From assembly GCF_025370875.1 (NCBI RefSeq), contig NZ_JAMXFD010000009.1, positions 1 to 64,000 of the forward strand: a DNA stretch of 64,000 nucleotides, written 5' to 3'. Source of the stretch: Laspinema palackyanum D2c. Its GTDB lineage: Bacteria > Cyanobacteriota > Cyanobacteriia > Cyanobacteriales > Laspinemataceae. The position numbers were made by a program, and so were the translations under genes. Below the pieces are notes generated by a model. It was not told where the DNA came from and did not search any database. It worked only from the letters and a program-made list of their open reading frames with translations. Shown one piece after another: positions 1 to 7,348 of the stretch. Position 1 is the stretch's first letter, and every line of letters begins with the position of its first letter.

Positions 1-59
1 ACGACCGTACCTACCGTATTGAGTTCAAAATACATACTTACAAGTATCCGCCTGACTAA
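1..59 (+). CDS. 3' end of an unidentified gene (partial)
   Basis: From base 3 an open frame gives 18 residues (start DRTYRIEFK, end YKYPPD) and then TAA at 57-59. The composition, with alternating charged and aromatic residues, looks like the end of a real protein rather than a random frame. The other two forward frames give less protein-like strings. Too little is present to name a family. The gene would enter from the left edge of the window. Confidence 0.35.
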   Translation, partial: DRTYRIEFKIHTYKYPPD

Positions 60-463
60 GTTTTGTCAGTCAACCAGCCTCTGAACTGTTCCAAGGGTCA
101 GGGGCGGAACCGACGAGTTCACCTGGGTTGGAGAGGGCTGGAAACGGACCTAGGACTTGGTAATGATGGCCCGCGATCGCTGCATTGGTCACGGAAAACG
201 GGCCCAGCCTCAATCTGTGTTGGAGTATCGGCATCAGAAACCGGCTGTCATCGAGTTGATTGGCTAATCAGTTCCTGATGTTCGGTAAGGGTTTCAGTGG
301 CTATGGCTGATTGATTGGGTCAGAAGGAAATTTGGGGGCGATCGCTTTTAGGTGTTTAAAAATGGTTATCCTGGAAAATTTCATTCCTGAAAAAATCACC
401 CTTAACCCTGAGATTTGTCATAATATGAGATAATGATACGCTACAACAGTAACCCAAAAGCAA
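60..463. other. Intergenic region without a recognisable gene
   Basis: About 400 bases between the partial gene at the left edge and the end of the ATP-grasp gene. One open frame (63-278, plus) has an atypical start and a low-complexity translation with no recognisable domain, so it is not called. Two HIP1-type sites are present. No tRNA, riboswitch or clear terminator was recognised. Confidence 0.4.
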
Positions 464-1435
464 TTAAGCATTAAGATAGCTGATTAACAAATCACACATC
501 GCTTCAGTTAAGGGTATTTTTGTTTCTATTTCTAGCCAAAGGTATTGACCAAAAGGATTATTTTCTAAAAATACATATTCATTGTTAGGAGTTACAATAA
601 AATCCATCGCTCCATATAACAGTTTTTGTTCTTTCAAAAATTCAATGCAGAATTTTTCTATTTTTGCCGGTAGTTCAAAGATAGAATGGGGATTCATTTG
701 AGTATGGAGTCGCCAATCAACTTTTGTTTCTTCATGAGCTTGTGAATCAATTTTAACGGCAAATACCTTTTCCCCAATAACGGTAATCCTTAATTCAAAA
801 GCTTTTTCCACATATTCTTGCAATTGAGTTGGTGATAAAAAAATAGTTTTATAGAATTGATAAAAATCATCTTTACCAATCTTTTTTGAGAGAATACCTT
901 GATTGATACCGTCAATTGTTATATTTCCAGTATAAATTGTTTTAACTAAAACCTCCTCTCCGCACTCTATAAAAAAATCTTTGGCTGTTTCTGGCTGCGT
1001 TGTTATCAGAGTTTGCGGGATTTTGACCCCGTATTTATTGGCAAGTAAAAGTTGTTGAAATTTAACTTTTGCTTTGTTGGCAATAAATGGATCGTTTATC
1101 CATCGTATGCTAGGTAGAGAATATAGTAAATTGATAAAAGATTTTGTTTCTGAGGCGATAAACTGTTCTTCCGGCGATTCAGCAATCTTACCAAAAAAAT
1201 CAAAGTCAGGTTTTCTCAACCAGGCTACTTTTAGTCGATCTAAGTTTAAGATTCTCCCAAGTTCGTCAGTAATCTGTCCAGTCCATAAACCATTGGAATC
1301 GATATGAAGATTTATCTTGTATTTTCTGAGCAAATCTTCTGAGTTTAACCGAAAAACTTCAATACCTTTTTTATATAGAGATCTAATCACTTCATCGCTG
1401 TGGACATCCTGCTTGTTCGTAAAAATTAAGAGCAT
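464..1435 (-). CDS. MvdD/MvdC-type ATP-grasp ligase, putative graspetide maturase
   Basis: The 323-residue protein has the layout of ATP-grasp RiPP ligases, which use ATP to join Asp/Glu side chains to Thr, Ser or Lys of a precursor peptide as macrocyclic esters or amides. The N-terminal part (about 1-110) is the substrate-binding pre-ATP-grasp domain. The ATP-grasp fold follows, with EVLVKTIYTG (nucleotide-binding lysine strand), LQEYVEKAFELRITVIGEKV (the E-ELR-VIG motif of this family) and, near the end, GAMDFIV plus FLENNPFGQYLWLE, which supplies the Mg-binding E and N. Length and C-terminal motif fit MvdD-like enzymes better than general ATP-grasp ligases. It lies about 300 bases downstream of a small precursor-like gene on the same strand, with a long hairpin between them. 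ATG 1435 is the natural start. The family is recognised with good confidence; the product is unknown. Confidence 0.85.
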   Translation of the reverse strand: MLLIFTNKQDVHSDEVIRSLYKKGIEVFRLNSEDLLRKYKINLHIDSNGLWTGQITDELGRILNLDRLKVAWLRKPDFDFFGKIAESPEEQFIASETKSFINLLYSLPSIRWINDPFIANKAKVKFQQLLLANKYGVKIPQTLITTQPETAKDFFIECGEEVLVKTIYTGNITIDGINQGILSKKIGKDDFYQFYKTIFLSPTQLQEYVEKAFELRITVIGEKVFAVKIDSQAHEETKVDWRLHTQMNPHSIFELPAKIEKFCIEFLKEQKLLYGAMDFIVTPNNEYVFLENNPFGQYLWLEIETKIPLTEAMCDLLISYLNA

Positions 1436-1664
1436 TTTTAATTTCTCACATGATTTTTGGAAAATAACCTAGGTCTGGCGATCAACTGATATTGATGGCT
1501 CACATCAGGCTTTTTCTACTGAAAATCCCTCACACATCAAAGGGATACGATAGAAGGCTTCCTCCGCATTCTACCGTACCGGATAATTGCTGTTGTTTGA
1601 TACAGAAACCCCTTGGTTTTTAACTCATGCCACTGTCTTAGGAGTCACGTAAGAATAACCTGAA

Positions 1665-1713
1665 CAATTTTTACCTGGAAGAGCCATTCCGAGACAATTC
1701 CAGATAAAAATTG
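1665..1713 (-). terminator. Long hairpin between precursor and maturase (possible attenuator)
   Basis: Arms at 1665-1680 and 1698-1713 pair over 16 positions with one mismatch around a 17-base loop. It begins about 25 bases after the stop codon of the putative precursor and lies about 230 bases before the maturase start. The stem contains AAAAA/TTTTT at its base, so a run of U would be formed within or just beyond it on the minus strand. A partial terminator or RNA-stabilising hairpin here would give more precursor than enzyme, as is common in RiPP operons; that role is inferred. Confidence 0.5.
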
Positions 1714-1737
1714 CACAACTTATTTTTACATGATGCC

Positions 1738-1974
1738 TTAAGTATCACTCTGCCTTGAATCTTTTTTTCCACCGAAAGAAGTATCATCATAGGTCAAGGA
1801 AGTACCAGCAGCAGAAATAGGAGTATTCGACGTTTGAGTTTCCGGATCATAGGATTCTTTGAGAATCTGTGAATCCTGAATCGCTTGATCGTACAATGCT
1901 GGGTTGATTTTCTCAACAAAATTGAGAGTGAAAGGCACCGAACTTGCCGGGTGTTCTAAGGTTTGTGTTCTCAT
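1738..1974 (-). CDS. Putative graspetide (ATP-grasp-modified RiPP) precursor peptide
   Basis: A 78-residue peptide starting MRTQTLEHP from ATG 1974. The frame can be extended five codons upstream to a TTG at 1989, but ATG is more likely. A leader-like first half contains VPFTLNF. The centre has ESYDPETQ, which resembles the conserved Y-D-P-x-x-Q block of ATP-grasp-modified RiPP precursors. The tail (AAGTSLTYDDTSFGG, then KKDSRQSDT) is rich in Thr, Ser, Asp and Lys, the side chains joined in graspetides. It lies directly upstream of an MvdD-like ATP-grasp gene on the same strand. No cysteines and no membrane segment are present. Precursor identity rests on the motif and the neighbour; the ring pattern cannot be read from sequence. 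Confidence 0.75.
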   Translation of the reverse strand: MRTQTLEHPASSVPFTLNFVEKINPALYDQAIQDSQILKESYDPETQTSNTPISAAGTSLTYDDTSFGGKKDSRQSDT

Positions 1975-2038
1975 AAGACTGATTCTCAAGAATTCGCTAA
2001 CAAGATTTTAATTGATCTGGTTGAGATTGGGGGTGGCA

Positions 2039-2152
2039 TTTAGTGGGAAAGTTGGACTGACGAGGTTTAGTGTGATATAGTAGGATTTAGTGCATAAACT
2101 TCTTCTTTGTTTGCAAACTTGAAATTTTAGTGGCAAATAGTGGGTTTTAGTG
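2039..2152 (+). promoter_or_regulatory. Helically phased TTTAGTG repeat array (putative operator)
   Basis: TTTAGTG occurs at 2039, 2066, 2086, 2126 and 2146 (first base). Related heptamers TATAGTA (2076) and AATAGTG (2136) fill the gaps, giving two triplets with exact 10-base spacing: 2066/2076/2086 and 2126/2136/2146. The triplets start 60 bases apart, so all six face the same side of the helix. The array lies between the divergent graspetide operon (start 1974, minus) and the STAND gene (start 2186, plus), ending 33 bases before the latter. Such phasing suggests cooperative protein binding or an iteron-like site. The binding protein is unknown; the HTH protein encoded next door is the obvious candidate. 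Confidence 0.6.
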
Positions 2153-2185
2153 CCAAAACAACGTAAATGAGGACACAGAACATCT

Positions 2186-3565
2186 ATGGACCTTCAAGAA
2201 TTGTCAAAATGGACTGATGACCAGGTATTTGCCGAAACAGGCAAACACCTTACTTCTTTACAAAAAGATATATTAGAAAGTGTTTTACAGCACAAAAATT
2301 TTCAGAAAATTGCCGAACAGAATGGATATAGCTATGATCATGTAAAAAAAGAGGGAGCAAAACTATGGAAACTTCTCTCTGGTGTGTTTGATGAAGCTAT
2401 TGAACAAAGCAATGTGCGGGCGATTTTAGAAAATAAATCGGGATCTGCTATTTACAGTTTTTTTAACTCTCCACAGATTAACAGTAATAATATTAGTAAT
2501 AGTCATGTAAATATTTGTAGGGGGAATCCCCAGATTTTAGAGGATACAGAAAAGCGATTGCCCTCTAACAAAGACGAAAATAAATTTCCGATAGTGGATC
2601 TAACCACCGTCCCAGAATTAAACTATGATTACGGACGTGATGCAGAAATTTCTACCCTGAAATCATGGATGGTCAATGATCAGGCTCGGTTAATTACAAT
2701 TTATGGCTTAAGTGGAATAGGGAAAACTGCTTTGATTCTTAAGTTAATCTCAGAAATTAAGACAAAATTCGATTATATTATTTATCGGAGTCTTGAGCCT
2801 TTGCCTAAACTGGTGAAGCTGAAAGATCACCTGACGCATTTTTTGGCTGAATCTTCAACCAGTTCCTTACCAGAAATTATTGATTATTTTCGTTTATATC
2901 GTTGTTTAGTAGTCCTGGATGACGTGCAGCATCTTTTTAAACCGGGTCATTTAGCAGGTCATTATTTAACAGAATATAAAGACTATCGTAATTTTTTTCA
3001 GCAAGTAGCTACCTCGTCTCATCAAAGTTGTTTGATTTTAAGTAGTTGGGAAAAACCCGGAGACATCGAGACTTTAGAAAAGGAAAGTCAATCCACCAAA
3101 TCGTTGAAAATTGAAGGATTAGGAGCATCGGCTAAAGAAATTTTGCGACAAAAAAAGTTGCAAGATGAGTCAATCTGCGATGAATTAATCAAGGTATATC
3201 AAGGTCATCCGGGTTGGTTAAATATTATCTCTGCAACAATTATAGAGTTATTTGACGGCAGGGCGGCTCATTTAATTCAAGAAAAGGATTTATTTTTAGG
3301 TGATATAGAAGCAACATTAGAGTCTCAGTTAGAGCGGTTATCCGAATTAGAAAAAAAGGTGGTTCAGTGGTTAGGGATTCAAGATGAGCCGATCGCAATT
3401 TCCCAAAACTATGCTAATCTGGGGGTTCCTCAGAGTCAATTCTGGCAAATTATACAATCTTTAAATAGACGGTGTTTAGTCGAAAAAGTGGCGATGAACG
3501 AGCCAGCATTTCAGCTAAATTATATTGTTAAAGCATATCTGGTTCAGAGAGGTGAAAACAAATAG
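2186..3565 (+). CDS. STAND NTPase: vMAP-type N-terminal HTH plus NB-ARC, no sensor repeats
   Basis: This 459-residue protein begins with a helix-turn-helix-like domain (about 1-75) of the kind found at the N terminus of vWA-MoxR-associated cyanobacterial STAND proteins: LTSLQKDILESVLQ, then IAEQNGYSYDHVKKEGAKLW. A linker (75-145) is followed by an NB-ARC ATPase with P-loop YGLSGIGKTALIL (about 173), Walker B CLVVLDDVQ (about 240), the LILSSWEKP sensor strand and a winged-helix segment (about 375-455). The frame then ends with GENK. Typical relatives continue into WD40, TPR or pentapeptide repeats or effector domains, and none is present here. Either it is a compact regulator or it has lost its sensor. 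It is transcribed away from the graspetide operon across a phased repeat array. A DNA-binding regulatory role is inferred from the HTH; no effector is visible. Confidence 0.8.
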   Translation: MDLQELSKWTDDQVFAETGKHLTSLQKDILESVLQHKNFQKIAEQNGYSYDHVKKEGAKLWKLLSGVFDEAIEQSNVRAILENKSGSAIYSFFNSPQINSNNISNSHVNICRGNPQILEDTEKRLPSNKDENKFPIVDLTTVPELNYDYGRDAEISTLKSWMVNDQARLITIYGLSGIGKTALILKLISEIKTKFDYIIYRSLEPLPKLVKLKDHLTHFLAESSTSSLPEIIDYFRLYRCLVVLDDVQHLFKPGHLAGHYLTEYKDYRNFFQQVATSSHQSCLILSSWEKPGDIETLEKESQSTKSLKIEGLGASAKEILRQKKLQDESICDELIKVYQGHPGWLNIISATIIELFDGRAAHLIQEKDLFLGDIEATLESQLERLSELEKKVVQWLGIQDEPIAISQNYANLGVPQSQFWQIIQSLNRRCLVEKVAMNEPAFQLNYIVKAYLVQRGENK

Positions 3566-4244
3566 CCAGTCTGTTAAAGTTCCTTTAAACCTTTAATTTT
3601 CCATAAAAACGGTTTTAATTGGGTCTAGTTGAAGTAATCGACCGATTTAAAAGTTGGCTCCGCTAGAGGATCTGCGGAAGGGAAATACCCTCTCTTCAAA
3701 ATGCGATGGGTAAAGATACTAACCTTACACTCAAGCGGGTTTAACAAGGATGTGGATTGGGGCCAATAAACAACACCAATTTGATGGTTATGGTCGCTTA
3801 AAAAAGCTCTATGAGTTTTCATTGATGCCCAAATTCCTTTTTCCCTTTGGGCCTTTGGTCACAGGGTTATAACCGATGGGGCTAATGAATTGAGGGGATT
3901 AAGTATAATCCGATGAGATGGCAATGGATCCAGACTAGGGTGAGCATTTTAATGAGAGGGTTGGAGGGTCGGTCTGAAACCTTGGAGATATTTTAAAAAA
4001 TATAACAAAAATGGAACGGGAATGCGTAAATATGAGAAAATAAAGATAGAAAACCCAACAATTGTTGCCGACAATGAGAGGGATAATCGGGGTAAATTTA
4101 GCTTGAATTTTGCCCCTTCTCTCCGGGGCCTCATTGGTTGGTTTTCTGGCGATCGCCCTCGAATTAGGACCGGAGACTTTCTGGTTTTGCCCCGGCGTCG
4201 CACGTCTTTTATCACCATATCCCTAACCGTTTCTGCTTAAAACT
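3566..4244. other. Intergenic region, no supported gene
   Basis: About 680 bases. Three open frames (3625-3822 minus, 3949-4218 minus, 4022-4240 plus) overlap one another or lack recognisable domains, and none is called. A 12-base perfect palindrome CAACAATTGTTG lies at 4056-4067, about 180 bases upstream of the next gene; its role is unknown. The left third may be decayed coding sequence. Confidence 0.4.
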
Positions 4245-4739
4245 ATGGTTCAGTACACGATCGCCCAATCCCCGGAAATTATCTTGACCGTTTCCGGCAG
4301 AGATTCATCAAAAGCCCGGGACAAAGCAATGGATCAACTCCTTGAAATGATGGATGAGGGGAAATTGCCTACTAAACTCTCTAACAAGCTCTCTGAAGGA
4401 TTTAGTCCCGATGAATTTATTGAAGTGAAAGAACCTGAAGGCTTAGATGAAAATACCGATGATGCACTCACAGAAGCGGTGCAAATTCTCAGTAGTTTGG
4501 TCACCCTCAAGGAAAAAGTGGATAGGTCCCATGCGGAGGCGCTGAAAGTGCGTGAGCAAATTGATATTCTCTTTCAGGATCGCCCGGTTACGGAAGAGGA
4601 AATTGCTAATCTCAAAGAAGGGTTTAAAACCCTGAAAACCTTTGCCCAAGCCAATCAGCGCTATCAAGCAGCGAGAGAGCAAGCGGAAGAAGCGCGGGCT
4701 ATTCTCGATCGCGTCCTAAAATCCACCACTGCTGAGTAA
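4245..4739 (+). CDS. Conserved-looking cytosolic protein with C-terminal coiled coil
   Basis: The 164-residue protein has no signal peptide or membrane segment. The N terminus (about 1-45, including ILTVSGRDSSKARDKAMDQLLEMM) looks like a compact alpha/beta segment. From about residue 75 to the end it is helical and charged, with heptad-like spacing (LKEKVDRSHAEALKVREQID, then EEIANLKEGFKTLKTFAQAN), suggesting a coiled coil. I do not recognise a named family. Codon use and HIP1 content match the neighbours, and the frame is intact from ATG 4245. A structural or partner-binding role is possible. There is no operon partner: the next gene starts more than 230 bases away. Confidence 0.7.
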   Translation: MVQYTIAQSPEIILTVSGRDSSKARDKAMDQLLEMMDEGKLPTKLSNKLSEGFSPDEFIEVKEPEGLDENTDDALTEAVQILSSLVTLKEKVDRSHAEALKVREQIDILFQDRPVTEEEIANLKEGFKTLKTFAQANQRYQAAREQAEEARAILDRVLKSTTAE

Positions 4740-4973
4740 CCTCCGATGCAATAGCGGCGACTGCACCGAATCTCCTCGGCAGTCGCCTCCCCCATTCCTC
4801 TGGTAAAACAGGTTGAAAGGTGGGAATGCAGATTGTCTGAAGTGCAGAAAGTTGATAGGATAAACCACACCGATACTTACGGATTGAGTCGCCATTGGTG
4901 CAAACCGGACTGGCATGGAATCTGAAGTTATCCTTAAACTCCAATTGTCGTCAAGCATGAGAGGGCGATCGCC

Positions 4974-5171
4974 TTGTTGCAAACTATCCAAGCGAATTTA
5001 CCGATTTTATACTTCTTAGCAGTCGCGCATTGTATCATGGGAATTCTCGCGGCACGAGTTGCCACAGGCAAAGGATATCCTCGGGGTTTCTGGCTGGTTT
5101 GGGGACTGATTGGCGGGACCGTCGCCTTTGTCACTGCTTCCCGATTAAAACCCAAAACTGAGGTATTCTAG
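4974..5171 (+). CDS. Small two-helix membrane protein
   Basis: A 65-residue protein with two hydrophobic segments: about 9-27 (LPILYFLAVAHCIMGILAA) and about 40-56 (FWLVWGLIGGTVAFVTA). A short loop containing GKGYPRG separates them, and the tail is basic (SRLKPK). The translated composition and the position just before a GC-rich hairpin followed by T-rich sequence support a real gene. The start is uncertain: the upstream codon is TTG at 4974, with no strong ribosome site visible. No family is recognised. It probably sits in the thylakoid or plasma membrane with both ends on the same side. Confidence 0.6.
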   Translation: MLQTIQANLPILYFLAVAHCIMGILAARVATGKGYPRGFWLVWGLIGGTVAFVTASRLKPKTEVF

Positions 5172-5193
5172 CCCGCCTGCGCGGGCTTTGTTT
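5171..5193 (+). terminator. Rho-independent-type terminator after the small membrane protein gene
   Basis: GCCCGC (5171-5176), a 4-base loop, GCGGGC (5181-5186), then TTTGTTT. It begins at the last base of the upstream stop codon. The hairpin and the following bases also resemble part of repeat family 3 seen near 62.1 kb, so the terminator may be repeat-derived. Confidence 0.6.
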
Positions 5194-5255
5194 GTGTAGC
5201 TTGAGCCCTTTCCTAGCGGAACGCTCTTAGAACAGGGTGCCGGTTTGTGCTCCAT

Positions 5256-5278
5256 AAAAAGAGCCCGCCGAAGCGGGC
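5256..5278 (-). terminator. Terminator of cysE
   Basis: On the minus strand GCCCGC-TTCG-GCGGGC is followed by TCTTTTT. The stem lies at 5263-5278 and the T-run (A on plus) at 5256-5260. It is about 50 bases beyond the cysE stop and has a stable UUCG-type loop on the transcribed strand. Confidence 0.8.
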
Positions 5279-5330
5279 GTTGATGAGTCATAGCGTAATC
5301 TTGAATCAGTTTTCAGAGATTTACAGGGGG

Positions 5331-6083
5331 TCAAATACCTGACCCATCCAGAAACTCCTGAATCGCTTTATTATTAAGGTTACAATTCGGCGGGAGTTGC
5401 TCTAAAGAGAATTCTTCAGAGCGTCCACCGACGAACACAAAAGAAGGTTTCTGGGGTTTCATATCTTGAACTTGCTGTTCGAGAGCTTCAATGCGATCGA
5501 GTAAACTGCGAATCGCTGATGCTTCGGAATCAGGCAATTGACCATGTTCCAAGGGGTTGACTCGCACCCCGGAACGATAGAGAATTCGACCGGGAACGCC
5601 GACTACCGTACAATCTGAAGGAACATCCCGCAGCACCACAGAACCGGCCCCAATGCGGACATTATTGCCAATCAGGATGTTGCCGAGTACCTTGGCACCG
5701 GCACCTACGACAACATTTTCCCCAAGGGTGGGGTGACGCTTGCCGGATTCTTTCCCGGTACCACCGAGGGTGACCCCTTGATAAATCAAGCTATAATCGC
5801 CGACGATCGCAGTTTCGCCAATCACCACTCCCATGCCATGATCGATGAAAACTCCCCTGCCGATCGCCGCGCCGGGGTGAATTTCAATCCCGGTGAAAAA
5901 GCGACCCAGATGAGAAATCAGGCGAGGAATGAAGGGAATGCCGACTTGGTGTAACCAGTGGGCGACACGGTGAAACAGCAGCGCTTGCAAACCTGGATAG
6001 CAAAACAAAACTTCTAGCCAGTTGCGTGCTGCTGGGTCACGCTCAAAAATAATTTGGAAGTCAGCTACAAGGGTATTTAGCAC
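5331..6083 (-). CDS. cysE: Serine O-acetyltransferase
   Basis: Transfers acetyl from acetyl-CoA to L-serine, giving O-acetylserine for cysteine synthesis in the cytosol. The 250-residue protein has the CysE N-terminal helical part ([20 protein letters not shown], then [11 protein letters not shown]) followed by a left-handed beta-helix of hexapeptide repeats: [20 protein letters not shown], then [27 protein letters not shown] and [10 protein letters not shown]. The catalytic histidines are in the IDHGMG and KRHPT blocks. After the hexapeptide domain there is a roughly 70-residue extension with a short coiled-coil stretch ([15 protein letters not shown]) and a polar tail, longer than in the shortest bacterial forms. 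It is transcribed alone, with its own terminator downstream. Confidence 0.97.
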   Translation of the reverse strand: MLNTLVADFQIIFERDPAARNWLEVLFCYPGLQALLFHRVAHWLHQVGIPFIPRLISHLGRFFTGIEIHPGAAIGRGVFIDHGMGVVIGETAIVGDYSLIYQGVTLGGTGKESGKRHPTLGENVVVGAGAKVLGNILIGNNVRIGAGSVVLRDVPSDCTVVGVPGRILYRSGVRVNPLEHGQLPDSEASAIRSLLDRIEALEQQVQDMKPQKPSFVFVGGRSEEFSLEQLPPNCNLNNKAIQEFLDGSGI

Positions 6084-6177
6084 GCTTCGTTAGCACTCTC
6101 GGCAAATAGACCATCTTCTATTGTACCGTGCTTCGACAGATCCGACTGATTGACCCTGGATCCGAAGGAGGTTGAAT

Positions 6178-6205
6178 TTGTGGTTTGTCGTTTGTGGTTT
6201 GTCAT
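6178..6205. repeat. Short tandem heptamer repeat (STRR-like)
   Basis: Four heptamers alternate TTTGTGG and TTTGTCG (the last TTTGTCA) between cysE and the secreted-protein gene. Heptamer tandem repeats of this kind are common in filamentous cyanobacteria. No function is assigned. Confidence 0.7.
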
Positions 6206-6291
6206 CAACAACCAACCCATGACATAGGACCAATGTCAGAGATTTCGCATATTTTCGAGGGGATCTTCCAGTCAGGGGCTGTACTCGTCCC

Positions 6292-6777
6292 TTATTCGCG
6301 AACGGAAAGGCGATAGCGGCGGCGAACTCCCATTTCTTTGGTCCCTACCCAAATCTGATAGGTCCCTTGGGGCCAGTCTGTATCTGTGACTCGGGCATCC
6401 CGACTTAACTCGGTATTATCTCCACAACGAAAGGTATTATCAGGACCTCGGATAATTAACGTGGTATCCACCCCTCGACTGTTTAGTTCTACGGTTAATC
6501 GTGGAAAGTTAGTGCGTAATTCCATGATATGATCCGGAGTCGGATCTCCGAATCCGAGACAGAGTTGGTTCTGGCGATCGCGCACCGTGGTGACCGCAGG
6601 AAGCGAAATCGAACCCCCTGTAAAACCCGAGACGACTCCACTACTGGGTTGAAATCCCCGGGATAAAATTAACGGTTCAAAATTGGCTGAGTTGGCGAAA
6701 GCGGGAAGGACATTGAACGCAACGGTTAAGGCGATCGCGCCGGTACATTTCCAGGGATTGATGCCATTTGTTAACAT
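6292..6777 (-). CDS. Secreted protein of unknown function
   Basis: A 161-residue protein with an N-terminal signal peptide: a basic start, a hydrophobic core (CTGAIALTVAFNVLPAF) and a likely cleavage after AFA or nearby. The mature part is beta-rich. Its second half, with LCLGFGDPTPDHIM, LTVELNSRGVDTTLIIRGPD, FRCGDNTE and WPQGTYQIWVGT, resembles the beta-sandwich seen in pre-peptidase-C-like or Ig-like secreted domains of cyanobacteria. Two cysteines (in QLCLG and FRCGD) could form a disulfide. No catalytic motif is seen. It probably acts in the periplasm or outside the cell. It is monocistronic, more than 200 bases from cysE. Confidence 0.75.
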   Translation of the reverse strand: MLTNGINPWKCTGAIALTVAFNVLPAFANSANFEPLILSRGFQPSSGVVSGFTGGSISLPAVTTVRDRQNQLCLGFGDPTPDHIMELRTNFPRLTVELNSRGVDTTLIIRGPDNTFRCGDNTELSRDARVTDTDWPQGTYQIWVGTKEMGVRRRYRLSVRE

Positions 6778-6860
6778 AGTTTTAGGAGCCTCTTGCCTAA
6801 TTGAGGAATTCAGATTGCTGTTCTCTAGGGCTTCTGCGTAGGGATTAGAGAGATTAGGAC

Positions 6861-6930
6861 AAGAACCGGGGTTTCTTTACCTTTCTTTGTGACAAAGCAG
6901 ACGAAGATGGGGTCAAAAAACCCGGTTTCT
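6861..6930. repeat. Family 4 palindrome pair (GAAACCGGGTTTC type)
   Basis: AAGAACCGGGGTTTCTT (6861-6877) and AAAAACCCGGTTTCT (6916-6930), followed by GTACCGAGGACGCCC. The same palindrome pair and a similar trailing GTACCGACGCCC occur at 39662-39750. This is an interspersed palindromic repeat in the 285-base gap before the small membrane-protein gene. Confidence 0.65.
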
Positions 6931-7062
6931 AACCGCTACTGTACCGAGGACGCCCTAAGTCTTCAATGTGCCAAGAATTATGTGAATCGATATTGCTGAT
7001 TTCTATGTTAACGAATGCCCAAATCCGATAGCCCGCTAGATTATTTCCCTTAAATTGTCATT

Positions 7063-7221
7063 ATGTCTGTAATTGTCATGTTGGTGGTCAGTTACCTGGC
7101 TTGGTTGCTGACTTCATTGTTAGTGAGTATCCCCATCCTTTTGGTAGGGTCGATCCGCTTGCCTTTACAGGTGGGGTTATTTGTCATTTTTCTGCTAATT
7201 TTATGGGCAGTGGATGATTGA
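7063..7221 (+). CDS. 52-residue two-helix membrane protein
   Basis: The frame runs from ATG 7063 to TGA 7219-7221. The product has two hydrophobic helices, about 2-30 (starting MSVIVMLVVSYLAWLL) and about 35-49 (VGLFVIFLLILWAV). A short SIRLP turn separates them, and the end is acidic (DD). Composition is strongly membrane-like with no low-complexity run, which is unlikely by chance in intergenic DNA. No obvious ribosome site precedes the ATG. No family is recognised. It could be a small subunit or a stress-related micro-protein. The next gene, a permease, starts about 130 bases downstream on the same strand. Confidence 0.5.
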   Translation: MSVIVMLVVSYLAWLLTSLLVSIPILLVGSIRLPLQVGLFVIFLLILWAVDD

Positions 7222-7348
7222 GGGGGAGAATAGATTTCGCCACTGTTGAGGATCACAGGCAAGCAATCTCGGCCCTGATCGCCCGTGCTGATGCTCCCTT
7301 CAGTCTATTATTTTCGATGCTTTAAACCGTAAAAACCTAAGAAATACG

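Noticed and set aside
63-278. 71-residue plus-strand frame
   Set aside because: Non-ATG start, no domain, low-complexity translation, and no ribosome site.
3625-4240. Three overlapping small frames on both strands
   Set aside because: They overlap one another or lack recognisable content; typical of chance frames in intergenic DNA.
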